DNA from: Coix lacryma-jobi var. lacryma-jobi
Lineage: Eukaryota > Streptophyta > Magnoliopsida > Poales > Poaceae
Direction of reading: 5' to 3'
Assembly: GCA_009763385.1 (NCBI GenBank)
Contig: CM019822.1
Coordinates: forward strand, 14,752,252 to 14,816,251
DNA: 64,000 nt
The notes beneath the pieces were generated by a model. That model was not told the DNA's origin. It was given only the letters and a program-made list of their open reading frames with translations, and made no database searches. Made by a program: the position numbers and the translations under genes. This document shows, piece by piece, positions 35,128 to 45,764 of the stretch (positions within the stretch are counted from its first letter, which is position 1; each line of letters starts with the position of its first letter).

Positions 35128-38100
35128 TGTAACACCCTGGTGTTAAGTCCTAATTAAAATTTTAATTAATATGTTTAGTATGCATAATCATCTGGCATCA
35201 TGGCATAAAGCATTTCATCTTTTAAGTACAAATGTGATGCTTCATATGTTTTGCTTGAGTGTTGCATGATCTTGTGTGATGCTTTGATAAGTGTGAGTAG
35301 AAAACTTAAATTCTATGCTCTTTTTTGTTCCCTTCTATATAAGTCAAAAAGTATGTCAAATTTCAAAAGGAATTAAAAAGCAAAGTTGTAGCTCTTGTTG
35401 AGAGGGACAACTTTGGTATTCAAAGTTTTTCAAGTTTTCTTTTGAAATCAAAAGTAATTTTGAATCTAAGTTTGAATGCTTTTTAAATTCAAAATGTGAT
35501 TTCAAAATCTAGGCAGATTTTGGTTGTGCTCCTTAAATGAAAGTTGTAGATCCTAATTTTTGGAACAACTTTCATGTTGGGAGTTTTTCCTGTTGTATAA
35601 TGTTTTTGGGAGAAATAGGGGAAAGAAGATCTAGATGTTCTCTGGTGAGCAGTAACCGGGGGTGATAAGCTCTTACCCCTGTTCATGGCGGTGACCGGCC
35701 GAGCCAGATTCGTGACGCCAGCACGATGGGCGTCGTCCTCTCTCGAATGCGCTCGTGCACGTCTCCGTGGCGAGGTGAAGCAGCTGCTGGCGCTCTCTTT
35801 GCACCGTGGCGTCTTCTCTCGTGCTTGCCGTTGTCGTTGCGCCACCACAGCACCGACGTGCTCCTCTCTGTCCCAATCTAGAATTCACGGTGAACCAAAC
35901 ATCCTCATCCAAGTTTGGCCACAAATATAAGTTCCTTTCTTCCTTGCGCACCTCCGGAAACTCTCACTTCTAACTCTTCTGTCTCAGAGAGCTAGAGCTC
36001 GCAGTTCTTCTTCCCGCCGGGTGAAAAGCTCCGACGAGCTCGATTCCACCGTGGCCCGCTCAACTGGGCTTCCCTCTGTGCTCTTTATCCTGTGTTTTTG
36101 TTTTATCTTGGCCCCAGAGAACTCATCGGCTCGATGGTTCCCTGTTTGATGCTCAGGACTCGCCGGAACAACGTCGTCTTCGCCGGAGTTCTCCGCCGGA
36201 GGCCACTGCTCCGTGGAACTCTTCCCTCCGTGCAACCTCTGCTTAAACCAGTTACACCAACAGCATCAGGGTGAGCTGCTAGACCTTCCTAGCCTCTCCG
36301 TTTGCTTGCTACCGGCCTAGGTTCGCGGAGCAGGTCTAGCCGAGATCCGATCCGCCGCCGTGCGTGGCCAGGCTCAACCCGAGTGGTAGAGTGTAGGGTT
36401 GAGGGCTCAATCGACTGCGGCTGTCTTGCCGGTGTTGATGCTCGCGTCAGCCGAGTCTCTAATGGCCGGAGATGGCCGGCGTAAGATTCGCCGCCGCTCG
36501 GTGCGCCGTCGTTCACGCCGGCCATGGTCGAGGACCTTCTTGTTGTAAAGATGAAAAGTTCCAGGGTGTTGGATGCAAAGCCCCAGGCTCAGGTGAATAG
36601 CGCCTTGGACTGCGGGTTAGTTTCGCGAAAGCCGAAGGGCTTTTCTGCAAAGCTGTCAGGGCGCACCGTCTCGCTCGAGCCAGGTTCCGAGCGGGCGTGT
36701 GGACACGTGTCCCCCGTCTCGAGCTATGCCTCGAGCAGGCGCCTCCTCCGCTTCGCTCGAGCCAAGCCTCGGGCGAACGTGTTCATCGTTCCGCCCGAGC
36801 TAGGCCTCGGACGGTAGAGGGTTTTCCGTCTCGCCCGAGCCGAGAGTCAGGCCTCGGGCAGGCGTCTGGTGTTTATCGTTTCAGCCGAGCTAGGCCTCGG
36901 ACGGACGAGCCTTTTTCCGCCTCGCCGAGCCGAGGGTCAGGCCTCGGACGAGTGTTTAGTGTTTATCGTCTCGGTCGAGCCAGGCCTCGAGCGGACCCTC
37001 GGGCGTAGCCTCGCTCGCGCCGAGCCTCGAGCGAACGCAACCGCACCTGCCGCTGTGCGCTTGCGCCACGCTGGGCCGCGTTGGTTTGGGCCGAAAGCCC
37101 AGTTTGGGTTCGTTCAAGTTTTTCTTTTTCTGGCTTTATGTACAGTAATCAGTTTTGTTGATTTTGCTTTGCTATAATTAATCTATAGCTCTGTTAATTA
37201 TGAAATTTGACATGATAGATGATAGCATGTCTGTGCTAATATAAAAATTATGAAACTTGTGTTTTGAGTACTTTTGCTATGGTCATTAAATCTGTAATTT
37301 AATTAATAAATGCAACTTTGGTGATTTATGTAATTTTATGTGTTTCTCAAAAATCATGAAATTTGACATGTGAGTTTATATCTCTGATGTATAACTTCAT
37401 GTTTAATGTCATCCCTGTTTGACCAAGTATGATTTGTGTATAAGTAAAAGGCTAATTAGAATGGTTTATAAAATAAATAGAAATAGTTGATCCCTGTAGA
37501 TTTGTGTGACTTTTGGAATTGTTTGACAACCAATGGGAAACTAGCAAGATTTGCTCCCTGGTTATGGGTTTCCTTTATATTAATGATCTTCTGTTGCTTG
37601 TTAGATACATCACCAATGTTTTCGGAAAATAATAAAACTTGTTTAGTAATAATATATATAATAGCTAAAGTTGGTTTTGTTGTCTGCAACTTTACCGCGA
37701 AGAAAAGTTGTTATTTGACTTTCTTTATCTTGTGTTCACCTCGGTATGCATTTGAATTGTCCTGCACCTTAGCATACATCGCATGGTATCATACTGAGCA
37801 TACATCATTTATCTACGTGTAGTATCCGAGAGTGTTGAAGTCGTGTTAATCAAGCTTTGGTGATCACCCTTGTCGAACAAGCCTCGGAAAGAGATTCTTG
37901 TTGGACAAGCTTCGTCGAAAAGACTTAACTTCAAAGCAGCAAAGGAACTAACTTGTGTCGATTTTTCTTGGATCCTATCTTCCCTGCAACAAAGGCAAGC
38001 CCCGGTGCATTTAACCTTTCTGTTTCTATTGCAAAGTTTATACAATGATTTATCAACTGCATTTAAGTAATAGGAGTTGGATGACACCAGTAGTTGCATT

Positions 38101-39272
38101 ACCAGTTGGTTGTCTTTACCCTATCCGTTTACCTATTTGTTTTTAAATGCTTAGCCAAGATGCACGGTGATGAGATCATCCTCCGCTTAGGCCTTGAGCA
38201 AACTAAGGGATGATGAGTCATCATGTTAGGATACCTCTCTCAGGTACAAATTGTTAAATGGATGAAAAATGAATTTCAGACCAGACGGGAAACCGTTCAT
38301 GGAAAGATGGCAGGCAGGGACTCCCTAGTCGTGCTAATCCCGTCTGTGTCAATTAGGAACCGTCCGTTGTTGGTCCTTGATCGAGAGCATGATAGTACCA
38401 ATCACGGGATACGGGTTAGTATGTTGCAGGTTAGAGTCCTGCCATACAACGCCGTGGTGCTTTGGTATGTTGCAGGTTAGAGTCCTGCCATACAAATCAC
38501 TTATGGTTGTGCAATATGTTGCAGGTTAGAGTCCTGCCATATTGTGTGATTGGGAACCCCCAGCTGGGTAGATAAAGCGGTTCGAATCGTCGTTGCTCTA
38601 CGATAAAAAGAGACTCGATCTCTGACTCTCAACGTAGAGTTTTCAAAAACAAAGTTTTGGGAATTGATGTTTCATCCTAAAAGAGTACTTTTGACGGTAT
38701 GTTTGGAAGGAAAAGAAGAATGTTTGTTAAAAATGTTTATTCTGCAAATTCCTTCTCTATTGCTATCCCTACTACATCCCTTAAAGCTAGCATGACCTGA
38801 AGTCTTTTCTGTTGACGGATAAGTCTTGTTGAGTACTTTTGTACTCAGGGTTTGTTAATCCCCTGTTGCAGGTTTCTTTAATAGGTGACGTTGATCATGA
38901 TCATGTCAGTGGGCTTGACGTGATCTGAATGTTCCTCTTTTCCAACTTAGGTACTCCGCCTAAGTGTGGTTTCATAATACTATTCTATTTCCACAATACC
39001 AGTTATGTTTATGTAAAAAGTAACTTGTTCATGGATTTGTAAAGTTTTTATCTCTTACTTCCGCACTCCGATAGTATTTTGTATCAACTGTCGTAATGTT
39101 GTAATTATTCTAACCTTCATGATGATGATCCTGTGGTTCGTGGATAATTCGGGGTTCTCTCGGGGACATCCGACAGATCTTTCCAGTGATGTGGTACATG
39201 TGCACAGTCATTAGGGCTCGGGGAGACGATGACGTGTGCAGGTGGGCCACATTACCGGGAGGTTCTGCCACA
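35128..39272 (+). repeat. F LTR 2
   Basis: This 4145-bp middle LTR serves as 3' LTR for internal region 1 and 5' LTR for internal region 2. It is nearly identical to LTR 3. Confidence 0.92.
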
Positions 39273-40563
39273 GAATGGTATCGGAGCAGGATTGTCATCA
39301 AGGAAAGACTGGTTGCAACATTACTTTCGAAAAACTTCAAAATGATTTCTTAATCTAAAAGTTTTTGGAAGCAACAAATAAAAATAATCTTTCCCTAAGT
39401 TCTTTCTTGCTAAAAGACTTCGTGAAGACTCTACTGGCAACTCCAGCTGAAGACACTGAGATGGTCTCAACTCTTCTACTGAAGGTTAATGGAGAATCAA
39501 CCTCCCTGTCAAATCATGACCGAAGAGTTTTTCAACATCTGTTTGAGTCAATGAAGCTAAAGTGTAAAGTATAGCCCTATACCTAACTAACAGATGGAGA
39601 CAGAGATCTCCTAGCAGTGAGAGGTCGTATAGGACGAGCATATATCATATCATGCATAATGATAAATGTGCTTCTTCTCTAAATTCTAAAAGCAGCTATG
39701 ATCCCCGATAGCTGATCGTCCTTAGATTCTGCTACCCTTGATACTTATGTTCCATAAGTTCTGATCCTTGGGAACTTTTGGATATCTTGCATATACTCTA
39801 CCACATAAAGTCAGAATCAGGGTAAATTTTTTGGTTCTTCCTAGATGTGTGTGCCATGCCTTGAATTGGCACATACCAGTTGTTTGGTGTCGTGAAAACG
39901 ACGAATGGTGGTTGAAAGTTACTAAAATTGTGTTCTTTGAAAGGACCCTGATCTGTGGACCGGATAAAAGCGTGGGAACCTGGAGTAACCTATGGATGGC
40001 CACCATAAGGCGTTGCTGCCGGGAGCTCGTTAATATCCAGGTCTATAATCATGATTCTTTCTAGTCCACCGTTAAAGTGCTTTCATTTCTGGACGCCCGA
40101 AAGGGAGTTCAAAGCCACTTTCCTTGTAATTATAACCAACCCTTGCTTTGGTTATAATTTCTTTCTTTTTAAGATGAGAGATATAGAAGTTGTGCTCTAT
40201 TGTGGTGCCATGATTGGTAACCACAGTGCCGCGTCGGAACCTAGGGGATCTCGTGTGTCCGGATCACACTAGTTTCCACTGGGAGCGCGCAGGTATTGAG
40301 GTCTACAGTTATGATCCATTATAGCCGCCACTAATGTATGCTCTCTCTGGATTCTTGGTAATCTTTCTTGCTCCACCCAGATATCTTCTACCCTGCTACT
40401 TGCAACCGTGATCTAATTCCGGTTGTAATCCTGAATCCAACCCAGTTGCCTTGTGAACTCCTTGTGAGTAAACAAGTGTGACACTTTTCCTTTTCTTTTA
40501 CTCAATCCCAACCGTTAAGTGCTTTTTAAATCTCGGGACGAGATTTCTTTAAGGGGGAAGGAT
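39273..40563 (+). other. F internal region 2
   Basis: The primer site TGGTATCGGAGCAGG is at 39276-39290. The PPT AAGGGGGAAGGAT at 40551-40563 follows CTCGGGACGAGATTTC. One 69-codon frame (39365-39574, no ATG until the central MVSTLLLKVNGESTS) is open here but broken in region 1. It has no recognised homologue and may be by chance. Confidence 0.8.
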
Positions 40564-43500
40564 TGTAACACCCCTGGTGTTAAGTCCTAATTAAAATTTT
40601 AATTAATATGTTTAGTATGCATAATCATCTGGCATCATGGCATAAAGCATTTCATCTTTTAAGTACAAATGTGATGCTTCATATGTTTTGCTTGAGTGTT
40701 GCATGATCTTGTGTGATGCTTTGATAAGTGTGAGTAGAAAACTTAAATTTTCTATGCTCTTTTTGTTCCCTTCTATATAAGTCAAAAAGTATGTCAAATT
40801 TCAAAAGGAATTAAAAAGCAAAGTTGTAGCTCTTGTTGAGAGGGACAACTTTGGTATTCAAAGTTTTTCAAGTTTTTTTTGAAATCAAAAGTAATTTTGA
40901 ATCTAAGTTTGAATGCTTTTTAAATTCAAAATGTGATTTCAAAATCTAGGCAGATTTTGGTTGTGCTCCTTAAATGAAAGTTGTAGATCCTAATTTTTGG
41001 AACAACTTTCATGTTGGGAGTTTTTCCTGTTGTATAATGTTTTTGGGAGAAATAGGGGAAAGAAGATCTAGATGTTCTCTGGTGAGCAGTAACCGGGGGT
41101 GATAAGCTCTTACCCCTGTTCATGGCGGTGACCGGCCGAGCCAGATTCGTGACGCCAGCACGATGGGCGTCGTCCTCTCTCGAATGCGCTCGTGCACGTC
41201 TCCGTGGCGAGGTGAAGCAGCTGCTGGCGCTCTCTTTTGCACCGTGGCGTCTTCTCTCGTGCTTGCCGTTGTCGTTGCGCCACAACAGCACCGACGTGCT
41301 CCTCTCTGTCCCAATCTAGAATTCACGGTGAACCAAACATCCTCATCCAAGTTTGGCCACAAATATAAGTTCCTTTCTTCCTTGCGCACCTCCGGAAACT
41401 CTCACTTCTAACTCTTCTGTCTCAGAGAGCTAGAGCTCGCAGTTCTTCTTCCCGCCGGGTGAAAAGCTCCGACGAGCTCGATTCCACCGTGGCCCGCTCA
41501 ACTGGGCTTCCCTCTGTGCTCTTTATCCTGTGTTTTTGTTTTATCTTGGCCCCAGAGAACTCATCGGCTCGATGGTTCCCTGTTTGATGCTCAGGACTCG
41601 CCGGAACAACGTCGTCTTCGCCGGAGTTCTCCGCCGGAGGCCACTGCTCCGTGGAACTCTTCCCTCCGTGCAACCTCTGCTTAAACCAGTTACACCAACA
41701 GCATCAGGGTGAGCTGCTAGACCTTCCTAGCCTCTCCGTTTGCTTGCTACCGGCCTAGGTTCGCCGGAGCAGGTCTAGCCGAGATCCGATCCGCCGCCGT
41801 GCGTGGCCAGGCTCAACCCGAGTGGTAGAGTGTAGGGTTGAGGGCTCAATCGACTGCGGCTGTCTTGCCGGTGTTGATGCTCGCGTCAGCCGAGTCTCTA
41901 ATGGCCGGAGATGGCCGGCGTAAGATTCGCCGCCGCTCGGTGCGCCGTCGTTCACGCGGCCATGGTCGAGGACCTTCTTGTTGTAAAGATGAAAGTTCCA
42001 GGGTGTTGGATGCAAAGCCCCAGGCTCAGGTGAATAGCGCCTTGGACTGCGGGTTAGTTTCGCGAAAGCCGAAGGGCTTTTCTGCAAAGCTGTCAGGGCG
42101 CACCGTCTCGCTCGAGCCAGGTTCCGAGCGGGCGTGTGGACACGTGTCCCCCGTCTCGAGCTATGCCTCGAGCAGGCGCCTCCTCCGCTTCGCTCGAGCC
42201 AAGCCTCGGGCGAACGTGTTCATCGTTCCGCCCGAGCTAGGCCTCGGACGGTAGAGGGTTTTCCGTCTCGCCCGAGCCGAGAGTCAGGCCTCGGGCAGGC
42301 GTCTGGTGTTTATCGTTTCAGCCGAGCTAGGCCTCGGACGGACGAGCCTTTTTCCGCCTCGCCGAGCCGAGGGTCAGGCCTTGGACGAGTGTTTAGTGTT
42401 TATCGTCTCGGTCGAGCCAGGCCTCGAGCGGACCCTCGGGCGTAGCCTCGCTCGCGCCGAGCCTCGAGCGAACGCAACCGCACCTGCCGCTGTGCGCTTG
42501 CGCCACGCTGGGCCGCGTTGGTTTGGGCCGAAAGCCCAGTTTGGGTTCGTTCAAGTTTTTCTTTTTCTGGCTTTATGTACAGTAATCAGTTTTGTTGATT
42601 TTGCTATAATTAATCTATAGCTCTGTTAATTATGAAATTGACATGATAGATGATAGCATGTCTGTGCTAATATAAAAATTATGAAACTTGTGTTTTGAGT
42701 ACTTTTGCTATGGTCATTAAATCTGTAATTTAATTAATAAATGCAACTTTGGTGATTTATGTAATTTTATGTGTTTCTCCAAAAATCATGAAATTTGACA
42801 TGTGAGTTTATATCTCTGATGTATAACTTCATGTTTAATGTCATCCCTGTTTGACCAAGTATGATTTGTGTATAAGTAAAAGGCTAATTAGAATGGTTTA
42901 TAAAATAAATAGAAATAGTTGATCCTGTAGATTTGTGTGACTTTTGGAATTGTTTGACAACCAATGGGAAACTAGCAAGATTTGCTCCCTGGTTATGGGT
43001 TTCCTTTATATTAATGATCTTCTGTTGCTTGTTAGATACATCACCATGTTTTCGGAAAATAATAAAACTTGTTTAGTAATAATATATATAATAGCTAAAG
43101 TTGGTTTTGTTGGTCTGCAACTTTACCGCGAAGAAAGTTGTATTTGACTTTCTTTATCTTGTGTTCACCTCTGTTATGCATTTGAATTGTCCTGCACCTT
43201 AGCATACATCGCATGGTATCATACTGAGCATACATCATTTATCTACGTGTAGTATCCGAGAGTGTTGAAGTCGTGTTAATCAAGCTTTGGTGATCACCCT
43301 TGTCGAACAAGCCTCGGAAAGAGATTCTTGTTGGACAAGCTTCGTCGAAAGACTTAACTTCAAAGCAGCAAAGGAACTAACTTGTGTCGATTTTTCTTGG
43401 ATCCTATCTTCCCTGCAACAAAGGCAAGCCCGGTGCATTTAACCTTTCTGTTTCTATTGCAAAGTTTATACAATGATTTATCAACTGCATTTAAGTAGTA

Positions 43501-44707
43501 ATAGGAGTTGGATGACACCAGTAGTTGCATTACCAGTTGGTTGTCTTTACCCTATCCTTGTTACCTATTTTGTTTTTTAATGCTTAGCCAAGATGCACGG
43601 TGATGAGATCATCCTCCGCTTAGGCCTTGAGCAAACTAAGGGATGATGAGTCATCATTGTTAGGATACCTCTCTCAGGTACAAATTGTTAAATGGATGAA
43701 AAATGAATTTCAGACCAGACGGGAAACCGTTCATGGAAAGATGGCAGGCAGGGACTCCCTAGTCGTGCTAATCCCGTCTGTGTCAATTAGGAACCGTCCG
43801 TTGTTGGTCCTTGATCGAGAGCATGATAGTACCAATCACGGGATACGGGTTAGTATGTTGCAGGTTAGAGTCCTGCCATACAACGCCGTGGTGCTTTGGT
43901 ATGTTGCAGGTTAGAGTCCTGCCATACAAATCACTTATGGTTGTGCAATATGTTGCAGGTTAGAGTCCTGCCATATTGTGTGATTGGGAACCCCCAGCTG
44001 GGTAGATAAAGCGGTTCGAATCGTCGTTGCTCTACGATAAAAAGAGACTCGATCTCTGACTCTCAACGTAGAGTTTTCAAAAACAAAGTTTTGGGAATTG
44101 ATGTTTCATCCTAAAAGTAGTACTTTTGACGGTATGTTTGGAAGGAAAAGAAGAATGTTTTGTTAAAAATGTTTATTCTGCAAATTCCTTCTCTATTGCT
44201 ATCCCTACTACATCCCTTAAAGCTAGCATGACCTGAAGTCTTTTCTGTTGACGGATAAGTCTTGTTGAGTACTTTTGTACTCAGGGTTTGTTAATCCCCT
44301 GTTGCAGGTTTCTTTAATAGGTGACGTTGATCATGATCATGTCAGTGGGCTTGACGTGATCTGAATGTTCCTCTTTTCCAACTTAGGTACTCCGCCTAAG
44401 TGTGGTTTCATAATACTATTCTATTTCCACAATACCAATTATGTTTATGTAAAAAGTAACTTGTTCATGGATTTGTAAAGTTTTATCTCTTACTTCCGCA
44501 CTCCGATAGTATTTTGTATCAACTGTCGTAATGTTGTAATTATTCTAACCTTCATGATGATGATCCTGTGGTTCGTGGATAATTCGGGGTTCTCTCGGGG
44601 ACATCCGACAGATCTTTCCAGTGATGTGGTACATGTGCACAGTCATTAGGGCTCGGGGAGACGATGACGTGTGCAGGTGGGCCACATTACCGGGAGGTTC
44701 TGCCACA
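40564..44707 (+). repeat. F LTR 3
   Basis: This 4144-bp LTR ends in CTGCCACA followed by the second GCGGC. It is closest to LTR 2. Confidence 0.92.
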
Positions 44708-45158
44708 GCGGCGCTGCGCGCGCGAGGGGAAAGGGAGCGGGCCGCGCAGAGGAGAGTTGGGCCGAGCGGGCGCGGGGAGAAGAGAGAGGGAGGGGGTTTA
44801 GGCGTGGGCCGGGGGCGGGCCGCGCGGGAAGGAAAGAGGGGGAGCGGGTTGGGCCGCATCACTGGCTGGGCTGAAAGGGTGAGGGGAGGGGAAAGGAGAA
44901 AAGAAAGACTTTTTCTTTTAAACTCTTTTGAAAACTTGCCCAAATTCAAATCAAATTTGAATTTGAACCACCCAGCACTATTCCTACACTCAAACAAAAT
45001 ATTATGCTCCAGCATGAATGCAACAAAAATGTTTTTAAGCCCTAGGGTTCATTTTAATAATTCGAAAATTATTATTTGACCTAGGTTAAATGCTCAGAAA
45101 CTTAAATAAAGCTCAAAGTTATTACTAAAATTGGAAAATGAAATTTTAGGGTGTCACA
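44708..45158 (-). repeat. E 3' LTR, segment 3
   Basis: This part matches 48347-48796 and ends TTTTAGGGTGTCACA. On the minus strand it is the start of the LTR (TGTGACACCC). Confidence 0.9.
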
Positions 45159-45170
45159 AATCTACCCCCC

Positions 45171-45296
45171 TTAGGATGAATCTCGTCCTCGAGATTCGGA
45201 CGATGATTCGAAGAGATTGGGATGCTCTGATCTGAGACCTTCTTCGCTTTCCCAAGTTGCATCATCTTCTGAAGGTCGGCTCCACTGAACTTTGAT
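45171..45296 (-). pseudogene. E: C-terminal chromodomain remnant of pol
   Basis: The minus-strand frame reads IKVQWSRPSEDDATWESEEG and then LRSEHPNLFESSSES, ending in TAA at 45173-45171 just before the PPT. Chromovirus integrases end in a chromodomain with the pattern V-x-W-x5-E-x2-TWE-x4-L, which this matches. The upstream part of pol is gone. The piece is short, so homology rests on that pattern and on its position before the PPT. It is presumably kept because the overlapping PPT and 3' end are needed in cis. Confidence 0.75.
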
Positions 45297-45749
45297 AAAG
45301 ATAACACACTGGGATAAGAGAATGATAAGGAAGATAGAATTGAACCCCAACGATCTATTCCTACAAACTTAGGCCTTAACTTCTAACTAGATGAAGATGT
45401 GGTCATCACGCCACAACTCATCACAATCATGACAAAGATCCAAATCAATCATGATCATAAAGTCAAACATACAACACTTAGTTGCACATGACATGCATAA
45501 GACTCATCTCACACTCGTTACTACACGTTCTTTTTCTATAAATGGCAAGTCTTCTATTGGACAAAAGTGACAACTTCATTCTAGGCCACGGTAAAACAAG
45601 ATCCAAAAGTTTGAGTATCAAAAATTTGCAATAGAATAGAGATAAGGAGTCAAGCATTTTTTGTTAATAAATTACAAGGTAAAGAGAGAGTGAAGCAAAA
45701 CTTTTTAAACGTCCATTTCTAACTAGGCTTGCGTCCTACAGTCAACATT

Positions 45750-45761
45750 GCTTTGATACCA
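45750..45761 (-). other. Primer binding site of element E
   Basis: Minus-strand TGGTATCAAAGC is three bases from the LTR. It differs by one base from the D site (TGGTATCAGAGC), and CAATG(T/C)TGACTGTAGG follows in both. Confidence 0.85.
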
Positions 45762-45764
45762 ATT

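Larger units (their letters stand above)
29702..44707 (+). mobile_element. Element F: tandem LTR retrotransposon with three LTRs
   Basis: The order is LTR-internal-LTR-internal-LTR between one pair of GCGGC sites (29697-29701 and 44708-44712). The empty site is visible in E's right LTR near 48347. The LTRs are about 4.14 kb and the internal regions about 1.28 kb, so the repeat period is about 5.43 kb. Each internal region has a TGGTATNGGAGC-type primer site and ends in TCTCGGGACGAGATTTC plus a purine tract, the same pre-PPT signature as D and E. There are no protein domains. It is a non-autonomous, probably Tekay/Del-derived family. Confidence 0.92.
45159..45764 (-). other. E internal region (about 600 bp)
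   Basis: Only a primer site, about 450 bp of non-coding DNA, a chromodomain scrap and a PPT lie between the LTRs. The PPT is at 45159-45172 (minus-strand AAGGGGGGTAGATT). The primer site is 45750-45761. Confidence 0.88.

Noticed and set aside
44621..45079. 152-codon frame across the F/E boundary
   Set aside because: It crosses the insertion junction and is mainly low-complexity Arg/Gly sequence from the E LTR.
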